Below are positions 11,094 through 18,751 of a stretch of 64,000 nucleotides of DNA, piece after piece. The stretch comes from Pantoea dispersa (GTDB lineage: Bacteria > Pseudomonadota > Gammaproteobacteria > Enterobacterales > Enterobacteriaceae). Within the stretch, counting starts at the first letter, position 1. Each line of letters starts with the position of its first letter. The notes under the pieces were generated by a model. That model saw only the letters and a list, made by a program, of their open reading frames with translations, did not search any database and was not told where the DNA came from. A program made the position numbers and the translations under genes. The stretch is taken from positions 32,427 to 96,426 of the forward strand of contig NZ_SCKT01000002.1 in NCBI RefSeq assembly GCF_014155765.1, in the 5' to 3' direction.

Positions 11094-11786
11094 ATGCAAC
11101 CAATCAGTCTGCAAACCCGGTACCGTTCTGCAAACGAGAACACCATTGCGCTGTGGGCGAAAAATGCAGGCATCGGGAACATCCGTGAAGAGAACTATTA
11201 CGATCCGGTAAAACTGGCGCTTGCCGCAGGGATAAAGCCGTCAGTTTCCTTACCGGTGTTACGTCTGATTGATGAATTACAACAACTCACACAGGCTGAT
11301 CCGCTTGCCGATACGCTGCCAGTGCAAGGCCTTCATTTTACTTTTTTGCCTCTGACTTTACCGCTGTATAACGTCAACGAGCCTTTACCAGCGAAAGCGG
11401 CACAAATGACCACAATCTGGCAGGAATTTGCTGCGAAAAAAATCCTTATCCGGGATCTGCGCTTAGTGGCGTTGCCCAGTCAGTTATTGCTTGCGGGTAT
11501 ACCTGATACGCCTGCGATTGCCATGCGCCAGTCATTCTGCGACAAGATTCTGGATTCAGACTGGAAAAATGAATTGCTGATGCGGCATGGCAACAGCCCG
11601 TTGCCGGCACCATTCTGGCACAGCACGTTACTGCGCTACAGCGCTGAGTTTTTACCTGGCATTCTGCGTCAATTCTTTTATGAACGTCAGGACATCAATT
11701 TTGCTGAGGTGGCGGGAGAACTGATGCTGGCGAAGACTAATTATAACTGGACGAAGTGTTATCCATTATTGCCAGCGAGGATTTGA
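11094..11786 (+). CDS. Predicted 2H phosphoesterase-superfamily protein, function unknown
   Basis: 230 residues, no signal peptide or membrane segment, so probably cytoplasmic. I do not recognise a named orthologue. Two HxT motifs stand in the right setting: H81-F-T83 in LHFTFLPL and H176-S-T178 in PFWHSTLLRY. They are 95 residues apart, each inside a hydrophobic strand, with a strand pair (IRDLRLVALPSQLLLAG) and a helix between them. That is the layout of LigT/cyclic phosphodiesterase-type 2H enzymes, which cleave or ligate 2',3' or 2',5' phosphodiesters in RNA or cyclic nucleotides. The first 75 residues have no familiar motif. Monocistronic, divergent from mgtC. Confidence 0.6.
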   Translation: MQPISLQTRYRSANENTIALWAKNAGIGNIREENYYDPVKLALAAGIKPSVSLPVLRLIDELQQLTQADPLADTLPVQGLHFTFLPLTLPLYNVNEPLPAKAAQMTTIWQEFAAKKILIRDLRLVALPSQLLLAGIPDTPAIAMRQSFCDKILDSDWKNELLMRHGNSPLPAPFWHSTLLRYSAEFLPGILRQFFYERQDINFAEVAGELMLAKTNYNWTKCYPLLPARI

Positions 11787-12243
11787 ATATGGTGAATGCG
11801 CCATAACTGGCAGCCTTAAACTAATGGAGCTGTTTATAGATGCTACTGATTTGCCTTTCGCGCCAAAGTGCGCATAATCATGATTATGTTAAATAAGATA
11901 TCTGATCACGTATCTCAATCCTTCAGTTTCGCCCTTCACGCCTCTTAACAGGCCCACAACGCATTCCACCACGGCGATACTATGTGAAAACTTATCCCAC
12001 CGGTCCGTTTGATGGACACCACTGCGTTATCCTGGTGCGCATCAATGCGCACCCTACAACTGAATACCCGGTTAGCTTCGCCCTCGGTGCTTCAACTATC
12101 TCTTTAGCTCATCCACAATGACAACGCTACGCGAAAACATCCCGTTTATCCCTCAGCGCTTTCGTCAGATTTCACGTAGCGCTATCGATTTGTTTGCTGG
12201 ATATAGCTAGTTATTTTCAGAAGGTTTTAATCCAGGCAGTTTC
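11787..12243. other. Gene-free stretch at the left edge of an AT-rich patch
   Basis: I find no credible coding sequence. It holds one perfect hairpin repeat (12034-12053). The sequence before that hairpin resembles the one before 13719 (both contain a version of AAAACTTAyCCAC), so the two ends of the 12.0-13.9 kb patch share a repeat. Confidence 0.5.
12034..12057. repeat. Hairpin repeat, copy 1
   Basis: GGTGCGCATCAATGCGCACC is a perfect 9-bp inverted repeat with a 2-base loop, followed by CTAC. The same unit with one base changed occurs at 13719-13741, and weaker relatives at 13770 and 13862. It looks like a short dispersed extragenic palindrome. Confidence 0.7.
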
Positions 12244-12798
12244 TTATTTCATTACAACAATTTCGTTGTCTTTTTTGTCTTCACATTTACCCTTTCTTTT
12301 CTCTAATGTATTGACTTCCTTGCCCGGGTTTATATATTCATAGTCAAAAAGTGATTTAATCTCACTATGAAGCATTTTACAGGAATTTTTATCTAAATTT
12401 GTGATAATGTAAGCAAAGTATTTCACATCTTTAGATTTACCATCAAGAGGTGGGATTTCTTTTATAAATAAATTTTCCGGGATTTTCATGTCGATATAAA
12501 ATCTCTTCAACCAGTCAGACCCTTTGCTCTCGTAACTGATATAACTTTCTTCAAGGTTGTTATAGTATCCATTGGACGGTGGAGATATTAAAGCGACTAT
12601 TTCCGCTGGTTTATAAATGGCTTTTACTCTATTAATTCCTTCGAAGGTGTGATTTATATTTGATACTGTTTCAGCCACCTCAATAGCCATTAACGACGAA
12701 GCAGAGATGGAAAATGTCGTTAAATTAACTCCTAATAATATTGCACCAAATCTGCACCCAAATGATTTCAATTTTTTATCAAGCGAAAAATTCATCAT
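12244..12798 (-). CDS. Orphan AT-rich protein, possibly a type IVb pilin-like relic
   Basis: 184 residues with AGAGGA before the ATG at 12798. One hydrophobic segment lies at about residues 17-38 (RFGAILLGVNLTTFSISASS) and the rest is polar and lysine-rich. Base composition is far more AT-rich than the neighbours, so I infer transfer. The C-terminal part has two cysteines separated by about 33 residues (NSCKMLHSEIKSL and RKGKCEDKKDNEI). That spacing, with an N-terminal hydrophobic helix, recalls the disulfide loop of PilS/TcpA-type pilins. There is no clear prepilin cleavage motif and no assembly gene nearby, so the assignment is weak; secreted or membrane-anchored protein of unknown function is the safe statement. 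Confidence 0.45.
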   Translation of the reverse strand: MMNFSLDKKLKSFGCRFGAILLGVNLTTFSISASSLMAIEVAETVSNINHTFEGINRVKAIYKPAEIVALISPPSNGYYNNLEESYISYESKGSDWLKRFYIDMKIPENLFIKEIPPLDGKSKDVKYFAYIITNLDKNSCKMLHSEIKSLFDYEYINPGKEVNTLEKRKGKCEDKKDNEIVVMK

Positions 12799-13097
12799 GG
12801 AATCCTCTTTGTCTAAGTTAAAGTTTATGCTTACATACCTGAATAATATATCAAAAAAGTAAAGTTAATCTTATTTTTCATTTAAAGTTAAATTTATTCA
12901 ATAAGTTAAGATCGCGCTTCTCGATAATGTTTAAGTAAAAGGATCGGTGTCCGGGCGCATATCACAAATTCACCCTGTCGGCACCGCGAGCCTGAATCGG
13001 TGCGCGTCGTTCCTATACTCCAGATCCGGCTTTGCGAGAGGTGAAATGTAGCCCGCGCTGCAAAACAGTCGAGTTCGGGAAACGACATGGCCAGCGA
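12799..13097. other. Gene-free stretch between the pilin-like orphan and the tpsB remnant
   Basis: The left part is AT-rich promoter-like DNA for the orphan at 12244-12798. The right part is more GC-rich and may be a further decayed piece of the neighbouring pseudogene, but I could not match it to anything. A 60-codon frame at 12906-13088 shows no recognisable feature. Confidence 0.4.
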
Positions 13098-13114
13098 TCA
13101 CGGGTGCTGGCCAT
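13087..13114. other. Stem-loop at the end of the tpsB remnant
   Basis: ATGGCCAGC pairs perfectly with GCTGGCCAT across a 10-base loop. No T-run follows on either strand. It overlaps the last codons of the pseudogene at 13098-13404. Confidence 0.5.
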
Positions 13115-13404
13115 CGAGGCGTATTTCGTCGCGTTTCCTTTCTAGCACCGGAATAACCAGCTCATTAGTCGATAAATCCTGTTCGGTTAAAATGCCCGAC
13201 TGGTAATATAACCCCGCTGCATGCTGTGGCCTGCGGCGCGGCGGCGTTCCAAAGCGCGTCTCGCTGCTGCTGGTCTTGCTGCAGTCGCTGTTGCTGCTGA
13301 TTCTGAATATAGTTGCGGTCGCCGGGATTCAACGGTGCGGCCAGCGCTGAAGCAGTAAATAAACTGACGCTTAGCGCCATTAACTTTCCTGTATTTGCCA
13401 TCAT
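13098..13404 (-). pseudogene. Remnant of a two-partner-secretion outer-membrane transporter (TpsB/ShlB-FhaC family)
   Basis: The frame from ATG 13404 encodes a signal peptide (LMALSVSLFTASALAAP) followed by LNPGDRNYIQNQQQQRLQQD and QQQRDALW, which is the secretion signal and glutamine-rich plug helix of TpsB transporters. That frame ends at 13165. In the next frame the DNA reads ILTEQDLSTNELVIPVLERK, a POTRA-type fragment of the same family (EQDLSSGELxLxVxxGR), which stops at 13098-13100. About 450 residues, including most of POTRA and the whole beta-barrel, are missing. I conclude an internal deletion plus frameshift in a former hemolysin/adhesin secretion gene. No TpsA partner remains. Confidence 0.65.
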
Positions 13405-13718
13405 AGAAGGCTTAAGTGAAATTGATTGTAAATGTTTTGTAAGCCTGCTTGCTCATAATATCACTTAAACAATCAGAAAGTTCCTGATGAGGGAATAAAA
13501 CGAGAATGATCTTTTGATAGCACTTAATTTGATGTGGTGTGCTGCGCTAACTCAAATTAAAAGAGAATTGCTTTATAATTGCTGACTAGCGCTGAGATTT
13601 ATTCGTGGTAATTACAACTATCTCATTAATGGTGGAACTGGATATAAAAACTTACCCACTCTGGCGAATTAATGAAACGGGGGAATCTGCTTGATTACGC
13701 CTATGCAGGGTTATCCAG

Positions 13719-13741
13719 GTGCGCATGAATGCGCACCCTAC
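13719..13741. repeat. Hairpin repeat, copy 2
   Basis: GGTGCGCATGAATGCGCACC plus CTAC differs by a single base from the copy at 12034. It forms a 9-bp stem with a 2-base loop. A degenerate version (GGTGTGCATGAATGCGCGTCC) begins at 13770. Confidence 0.7.
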
Positions 13742-13744
13742 GGG

Positions 13745-13821
13745 ATATCGCACAATTTGATGTTTCTCCGGTGTGCATGAATGCGCGTCCTGCGAGGCAT
13801 CGCACAATTTACTGTTTCTCT
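13745..13821. repeat. Imperfect tandem repeat, two units of 54 bp
   Basis: ATCGCACAATTT followed by TGTTTCTC occurs at about 13746 and again 54 bases later, each unit next to a palindrome of the GCATGAATGC type. This suggests a duplicated repeat element. Confidence 0.55.
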
Positions 13822-13857
13822 GAGGCGTATGAAGTAACAAAACCGCGCCGTTTTCTG

Positions 13858-13880
13858 TAGGGGCGCCATTCATGGCGACC
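13858..13880. repeat. Hairpin repeat, divergent copy
   Basis: GTAGGGGCGCCATTCATGGCG has the same plan as the other copies (GTAGGG, then a stem around ATTCAT) in the opposite orientation and with a different stem. It lies just outside the 3' end of the LacI-family gene. Confidence 0.55.
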
Positions 13881-13926
13881 AAAAAAAGCAAGGTGAAATT
13901 CCACAAACCCGCTGCCGCACATTGTA

Positions 13927-15003
13927 TCACCGGGCCGACGGATTTTCCCCCACCGAACCGCGCACCACCATCCAGCTGTCAAACGCGGGTAAGACGCCGG
14001 GGGATTGCTGGCGGATATGGCAAATCAACCGGCGCGCGGCTTCGCGCCCCATTTCATACACCGGCTGGGCGACCACGGTCAGCGGCGGTGACATCAGCTC
14101 GGTCCAGGGAAAATCGTCGTACATCACGAAAGAGATATCTTCGGGTACGCGCAGGCCGCGTTTGGCCAGACCGCGCAGGATGCCCATCGCAATCAGGTTA
14201 TCGGAGGCAATCAGCGCGCTGGGTGGTTCGGCGAGCGCCAGCAGTTCAGTCAGGATCTGCTCGATGATGGCTTCGCTGAGCGCATTAAGCCGAATCAGCG
14301 CTGGATCCAGTTCCTTACCTGCGGCCCGGTAAGCATCAATCATTCCGCTAACACGTTGCGCCACCGGCGTGGGGCCCAGCGTGATTGCCGGCGAATACGG
14401 TGCAGCGCTGCGCATGCTGGAGAGATAAGCAATACGCTGATGCCCGGCCGCCAGTAACAGTTCCGTCGCCTGTTTGGCCACTGCGACAAAGTTTGCCTGG
14501 ATGGTCTCCACCTCCATCCCCTGCACTGCCCGGTCGAACATCATTAATGAACGCCCTTCTGCCAGCACCTGGCGAAGATGTTCGTTATCCTCAAACAATG
14601 AGCTGCACGGCGCGACGATGATGCCATCGACGCGTTTATCCAGCATCACGCGCACGGCTTCCCGCTCTTCATCCAGCGTTTCATCGCTGTTACTCAGCAG
14701 CAGGTGAAAGCCCGCCTGGCGCGCTACGTCCGCCATGCCGCGCAGCGCGAGGCCAAAGTGCGGGTTTTCAATGTCGCCGACAATCACCCCGATAGTATTG
14801 GAGCGGCCGGTGTTCATGCTGCGCGCCAGCTCGTTCGGTCGGTATCCCAGCGCTTCAGCAGCCTGATTCACCCGCGTCTGCACGTCTTCACTGACGGAAC
14901 CATACCCGCCCAGCGCGCGTGCCGCCTGAGCTTTGGAAACATTGGCGGCTCGGGCGACGTCGGCAACGGTCGGACCGCGTGAACGAGCATTTCCATTGGT
15001 CAT
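13927..15003 (-). CDS. LacI-family transcriptional regulator of the adjacent ABC transporter operon
   Basis: 358 residues. N-terminal LacI helix-turn-helix ([20 protein letters not shown]) and hinge ([12 protein letters not shown]), then the sugar-binding-protein-like sensor domain ([20 protein letters not shown]). Divergent from the transporter operon, with two identical perfect palindromes between them, which makes it the likely local regulator. LacI-family sensors usually bind sugars or sugar derivatives, although the transporter looks like an amino-acid type; a sugar-amine conjugate would satisfy both, which is inference. Not a recognised named regulator. Confidence 0.85.
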   Translation of the reverse strand: MTNGNARSRGPTVADVARAANVSKAQAARALGGYGSVSEDVQTRVNQAAEALGYRPNELARSMNTGRSNTIGVIVGDIENPHFGLALRGMADVARQAGFHLLLSNSDETLDEEREAVRVMLDKRVDGIIVAPCSSLFEDNEHLRQVLAEGRSLMMFDRAVQGMEVETIQANFVAVAKQATELLLAAGHQRIAYLSSMRSAAPYSPAITLGPTPVAQRVSGMIDAYRAAGKELDPALIRLNALSEAIIEQILTELLALAEPPSALIASDNLIAMGILRGLAKRGLRVPEDISFVMYDDFPWTELMSPPLTVVAQPVYEMGREAARRLICHIRQQSPGVLPAFDSWMVVRGSVGENPSAR

Positions 15004-15080
15004 AATTATTTCGAATCACAAGTTGATAACAACATAATTGACGCTGCAGATAGCGTGTGCTTAATATCAGTATATCCGAA

Positions 15081-15094
15081 TGAGACCGGTCTCA
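15081..15094. promoter_or_regulatory. LacI-type operator, copy 1
   Basis: TGAGACCGGTCTCA is a perfect 14-bp palindrome with the central CG typical of LacI-family operators. It lies 77 bases upstream of the divergent regulator gene start and 104 before the binding-protein gene. Confidence 0.8.
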
Positions 15095-15125
15095 CAACCA
15101 GAGCCGGTTTCATTTTGCCCCGCGT

Positions 15126-15139
15126 TGAGACCGGTCTCA
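15126..15139. promoter_or_regulatory. LacI-type operator, copy 2
   Basis: An identical TGAGACCGGTCTCA, 45 bp from copy 1. A half-site-like GAGCCGGTTT sits between them at 15101. Two exact copies between divergent genes strongly support a shared operator for both promoters. Confidence 0.8.
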
Positions 15140-15198
15140 ATAACAATAAACCGGCTTGGCGAACTCTGAAGTTTCACCTGCACAGACGGAAGAGCCTT

Positions 15199-16020
15199 AT
15201 GACATCGCACAAACGTTTCAATCACCTGACCGCCGCCCTGTTCGGCACGGCAATACTGGTTTCCTCCAGCTGGAGCGCCCACGCCGCCAGCGACAGTAAT
15301 CCCTGGGGTTTGATCGAACCCGGCCATCTCCGCGTTGCCAGCCTCGGCGACGCGAAGCCCTACACCTTCACCGATAAAAACGGCAACTTCACCGGCTTTG
15401 ACGTCGAATTCTTCAAAAATGTGGCGCATCGCATGGGCATCGATCAGGTGGATTTTATCGGTCAGGACTTCTCCGCCATTCTGCCGGCGGTGGCAAATGG
15501 CCAGTATGATGCCGGCGTCGCCGCGATTGGCATCACGCCGCTGCGCGAAAAAACCGTCGATTTCTCCACCGGCTATCTTGCGGGCTATCTGACAGTGCTG
15601 ACCCGCAGTGATTCCGGGGTGAAAAACGTAGAAACCCTGGCGCATAAACGGCTCGGAGTGATTCAGGGCACGCTGCAGGAGAACTATGCGCTGCAGCACT
15701 TCAAACAGACCGATCTGGTGCGTTTCCCCGATAACAACGCAGCGGTGTCCGCGCTGAATAACGGCACGCTGGATGCCATGTTCCTCGACTACGAAGCCGC
15801 CAAAGATTATGCCACCCGCTTTAAGCTGGTCACGGCGGCGAACATCCCTTCATTTGACGCGCCTGCGGGTGTCGCCATCGCCAAAGGCAAGCCGGAGTTC
15901 AAAGCGGCGCTGGATAAAGCCATCAAAGCGGCGATGCAGGATGGGACCTGGAAACAGCTGTACCAGAAATGGTTCCCGGGTTCGCCAATGCCGCAACAGT
16001 ATCTGCCCGGCGGCCAATAA
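15199..16020 (+). CDS. Amino-acid-type ABC transporter substrate-binding protein
   Basis: Start chosen at ATG 15199 ([16 protein letters not shown]), with GGAAGAG just upstream; earlier in-frame starts would cross both operators. 273 residues: signal peptide ending about AHA at 28, then a mature SBP of the polar amino-acid family ([24 protein letters not shown]-like [18 protein letters not shown]). Such proteins capture small polar ligands in the periplasm and hand them to the permease. First gene of a five-gene operon with permease, ATPase, Gfo/Idh dehydrogenase and a DAO-family enzyme. The ligand cannot be read from sequence. Confidence 0.9.
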   Translation: MTSHKRFNHLTAALFGTAILVSSSWSAHAASDSNPWGLIEPGHLRVASLGDAKPYTFTDKNGNFTGFDVEFFKNVAHRMGIDQVDFIGQDFSAILPAVANGQYDAGVAAIGITPLREKTVDFSTGYLAGYLTVLTRSDSGVKNVETLAHKRLGVIQGTLQENYALQHFKQTDLVRFPDNNAAVSALNNGTLDAMFLDYEAAKDYATRFKLVTAANIPSFDAPAGVAIAKGKPEFKAALDKAIKAAMQDGTWKQLYQKWFPGSPMPQQYLPGGQ

Positions 16021-16052
16021 CCCTGCGCATCGTTATGCGTGAGACTGCATCC

Positions 16053-16075
16053 GGTGACGGCGCATGTCCGTCACC
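16053..16075 (+). other. Intercistronic stem-loop after the binding-protein gene
   Basis: GGTGACGG and CCGTCACC pair perfectly across a 7-base loop, with no T-run. Stem-loops at this point in ABC operons commonly protect the binding-protein message. It also covers the earlier possible permease start at 16064, which is why I place that start further on. Confidence 0.6.
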
Positions 16076-16093
16076 CGCAACCGAGAATCGGCT

Positions 16094-16900
16094 ATGGATC
16101 TGATCACTATTCTTTCCCGTACGTTTTTTGATATTCCATCAATGATGGACGTCCTGCCACAGCTGCTGGCAACCGGACTGGTCAACACCATCATTATCTC
16201 CGTGGCGGCCACCGTGCTGGGCACGTTATTCGGCCTGATACTGGCGCTGATGGGCATCTCGCCCTCGCGCTGGCTGCGCGTGCCCGCGCGGCTGTATACC
16301 GATCTGTTTCGCGGCTTGCCTTCCATCCTCACCATTCTGTTGATTGGTCAGGGCCTGGCGCGTTTCAGCTATCAGTTGTTTGGTCCGACGCCGTATCCGC
16401 TCGGCATTTTTGCCCTGAGCCTGATTGCCAGCGCTTACATGGGCGAGATTTTCCGCTCCGGTATTCAGAGCGTGGAACAGGGGCAGATGGAAGCCTGCCG
16501 GGCGCTGGGAATGAGCTATGGCCGGGCGATGCGCCTGGTGATCATTCCGCAGGGCATCCGCCGCGTGTTGCCCGCGATAGTTAATCAGTTCATCGCCATC
16601 ATCAAAGACTCGTCGCTGGTTTATCTGCTGGGTCTGATGACCGGTCAGCGTGAGCTGTTCCGCGTCGGTCAGGATGCCGCCGTGCTGAGCGGCAACCTGT
16701 CACCCCTGATGCTGGCCGGGCTGTTCTATCTGGTGATCACCGTGCCGCTCACCCACGCCGTGAACTACATCGACGTCCGCTACCGTACCGGACGTCGCCG
16801 CGCCACCGCGCCACAAAGCGGCCTGAAGGAGCTCGATGAAGTGCAGCAAAAGCGCAACGTGGTTCCGGCGGTCTCCCTTACCAGCGAGCGAGGACACTAA
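16094..16900 (+). CDS. Amino-acid-type ABC transporter permease
   Basis: 268 residues from ATG 16094 ([20 protein letters not shown]); the in-frame ATG at 16064 lies inside a hairpin. Hydrophobic segments alternate with loops as in HisMQ-type permeases, and the ATPase-docking loop is [20 protein letters not shown]. Only one permease gene is present, so it probably acts as a homodimer. It is followed by the ATPase gene after one base. Confidence 0.88.
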   Translation: MDLITILSRTFFDIPSMMDVLPQLLATGLVNTIIISVAATVLGTLFGLILALMGISPSRWLRVPARLYTDLFRGLPSILTILLIGQGLARFSYQLFGPTPYPLGIFALSLIASAYMGEIFRSGIQSVEQGQMEACRALGMSYGRAMRLVIIPQGIRRVLPAIVNQFIAIIKDSSLVYLLGLMTGQRELFRVGQDAAVLSGNLSPLMLAGLFYLVITVPLTHAVNYIDVRYRTGRRRATAPQSGLKELDEVQQKRNVVPAVSLTSERGH

Positions 16901-16901
16901 T

Positions 16902-17648
16902 ATGGTCATGCCATCTGCATTTCACGGCGCCAGCCTCGAGCTGCGCAATCTGACCCTGGCATACGGCCCGATTGAGGTGCTGCGCAATGTGTCGCTGAGC
17001 ATCGAACCGGGCACCACCACCTGCATCATCGGTCCCTCGGGATCGGGAAAATCCACCTTACTGCGAGGCATCAATCGCCTGCATGAGCCGAAGAACGGCG
17101 ATGTCTTACTGGCCGGGCGTTCTGTCCTGAAGGACAAGCCCGATGCGCTGCGGCTGAGAATTGGCATGGTGTTTCAGCATTTCAACCTGTTTCCCGATCA
17201 CAGCGCGCTGGAAAACGTGGCGCTGGCACCGTGGAAAGTGAAAGGCCGCCCGAAAGCCGAAGCGCTGGAGATTGCCCGTCAGCGGCTGGCCGAAGTGGGT
17301 CTTGCTCAGCGAGCGGATCACCGGCCGCGCGATCTCTCCGGTGGCCAGCAGCAGCGCGTGGCAATAGCGCGCGCGCTGGCGATGGAGCCGGAAGTGATGC
17401 TGTTCGATGAAGCCACCTCGGCACTCGATCCTGAGCTGGTGAAAGGCGTTCTGACGCTAATGGCTGATCTGTGCCAGCGCGGTATGACCATGGTAGTCGT
17501 GACCCATGAGATGGGCTTCGCCCGCCGCGTGGCCGACCAGGTGGTGTTTATGGATGAAGGCGAAATCGTTGAAGCCGGCACGCCGGAACAAATCTTTGAC
17601 CGACCGCAATCCGCGCGTCTGCAGCGTTTTCTGTCGGAGGTACTGTAA
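16902..17648 (+). CDS. Amino-acid-type ABC transporter ATPase
   Basis: Start at ATG 16902, with GCGAGGAC eight bases upstream, giving 248 residues. Walker [10 protein letters not shown] at 44-52, ABC signature LSGGQQQR at 145-152, Walker B VMLFDE at 165-170 and the H-loop VVVTHE are intact. It resembles GlnQ/HisP-type ATPases. The TAATG overlap with the next gene couples the dehydrogenase to the transporter. Confidence 0.92.
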   Translation: MVMPSAFHGASLELRNLTLAYGPIEVLRNVSLSIEPGTTTCIIGPSGSGKSTLLRGINRLHEPKNGDVLLAGRSVLKDKPDALRLRIGMVFQHFNLFPDHSALENVALAPWKVKGRPKAEALEIARQRLAEVGLAQRADHRPRDLSGGQQQRVAIARALAMEPEVMLFDEATSALDPELVKGVLTLMADLCQRGMTMVVVTHEMGFARRVADQVVFMDEGEIVEAGTPEQIFDRPQSARLQRFLSEVL

Positions 17649-18721
17649 TGACACATCTTCAGGTTAGCGGCCCAATCCGCACGGCGCTGGTAGGTTTTGG
17701 CGTCGCCGGCAGCGTGTTTCATGCACCGCTGCTTGCCCATAACGCCGACTATCGTCTCGACGTTATCGTTACCGGCGATGCCCAACGCGTAGCGGCGGCG
17801 CAGCAACGTTACCCACAGGCGCGCGTGCTGCCGGACTGGCCCGCGCTGCTTAAGGCCATTGATGGCGGCGAGATCGGCATCGATCTCATCGTGCTGGCCA
17901 CGCCGCCGGCGCAACACGCGGAGCAGGCTGTGCAGGCCAGCCAGCGCGCGATCCATCTGGTGGTGGATAAACCGTTCGCACCAGACGTGCAGGCGGCAGA
18001 AATGATGATCGCCGCCGCGCAGCAGGCCAATACCTTGCTCACCGTGTTTCATAACCGACGCTGGGATGGCGACTTTCTGACGTTGCAGCGCCTGGTGCAC
18101 CAGGAAGCCTTCGGCACCGTAAGGAGTTTTGAGTCGCGTTTCGAGTGGTGGCGACCGCAGGGATTCGGCAACTGGCGTGACAGCGTCACGCTGGCGCAGG
18201 GCGGTGGTTTGCTGCTGGATCTCGGCAGCCATCTGATTGACCAGGCCATCCAGCTCTTTGGCCCGGTCGCCCATGCCACGGCAGAGCTGGCGCGCCATTC
18301 CGGCCCGCAATCGGACAGCGACGAGGACTGTTTTGTCTCATTGCTGCACCACAACGGCGTGCGCTCGCGGTTGTGGATGAATGGCCAGGCGGCACTGAAT
18401 GCGCCGCGCTTTCACCTGCTGGGCAGCAAAGGCGCTTTCACCCACTGGGGGCTGGACAATCAGGAGCCGCAGCTGGCGGCTGGCATGTCGCCCGGCGATA
18501 GCCAGTACGGCGTCACGCCGGCAGAAAAGGTTGCCCGGGCCGGCACGGTCGGGGCAACCACAACGGTGCCGATTGAACGTGGTCACTACCCCGCTTTCTA
18601 TCAGCTGTTAGCCAACGCCCTGTTACATGGCGGGCTGCCGCCGGTTGATGCGCGTGAAGCGCTCGGCGTTTTACAGCTTATTGAGCAACTCCATCGGCAG
18701 CATCGCGTACGTATTGCCTGA
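17648..18721 (+). CDS. Gfo/Idh/MocA-family NAD(P)-dependent oxidoreductase
   Basis: 357 residues. N-terminal Rossmann fold with GFGVAG at 16-21; the catalytic DKP (EKP-type) motif is at 107-109 in VVDKPF; the C-terminal alpha/beta domain includes the conserved GGGLLLDLGSHLIDQA, where D and H usually complete the active site. The family oxidises or reduces sugars, inositols and related compounds, and some members also epimerise or cleave them. Coupled by TAATG to the ATPase gene, so it probably acts on the imported ligand. Substrate unknown. Confidence 0.88.
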   Translation: MTHLQVSGPIRTALVGFGVAGSVFHAPLLAHNADYRLDVIVTGDAQRVAAAQQRYPQARVLPDWPALLKAIDGGEIGIDLIVLATPPAQHAEQAVQASQRAIHLVVDKPFAPDVQAAEMMIAAAQQANTLLTVFHNRRWDGDFLTLQRLVHQEAFGTVRSFESRFEWWRPQGFGNWRDSVTLAQGGGLLLDLGSHLIDQAIQLFGPVAHATAELARHSGPQSDSDEDCFVSLLHHNGVRSRLWMNGQAALNAPRFHLLGSKGAFTHWGLDNQEPQLAAGMSPGDSQYGVTPAEKVARAGTVGATTTVPIERGHYPAFYQLLANALLHGGLPPVDAREALGVLQLIEQLHRQHRVRIA

Positions 18722-18751
18722 AGGGCGAACATTTTTTAACAGAAGGAATGA

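Larger units (their letters stand above)
13405..13926. other. Gene-free, repeat-bearing stretch before the LacI-family gene
   Basis: AT-rich DNA at 13405-13670, then a run of short palindromes and a tandem repeat at 13719-13880 listed separately. I see no coding sequence. It is the right edge of the decayed patch that starts near 11.8 kb. Confidence 0.5.

Noticed and set aside
12906-13088. 60-codon minus-strand frame near the TpsB remnant
   Set aside because: No ribosome site or recognisable domain; possibly decayed DNA of the same locus, but nothing supports a gene.
13719-13880. Repeats considered as a CRISPR array
   Set aside because: Repeats are short palindromes, irregularly spaced and divergent, with no spacers of constant length and no cas gene.
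17318-18310. Minus-strand frame of 330 codons across the ABC ATPase and Gfo/Idh genes
   Set aside because: It crosses the coding parts of two well-supported genes and shows no motif.
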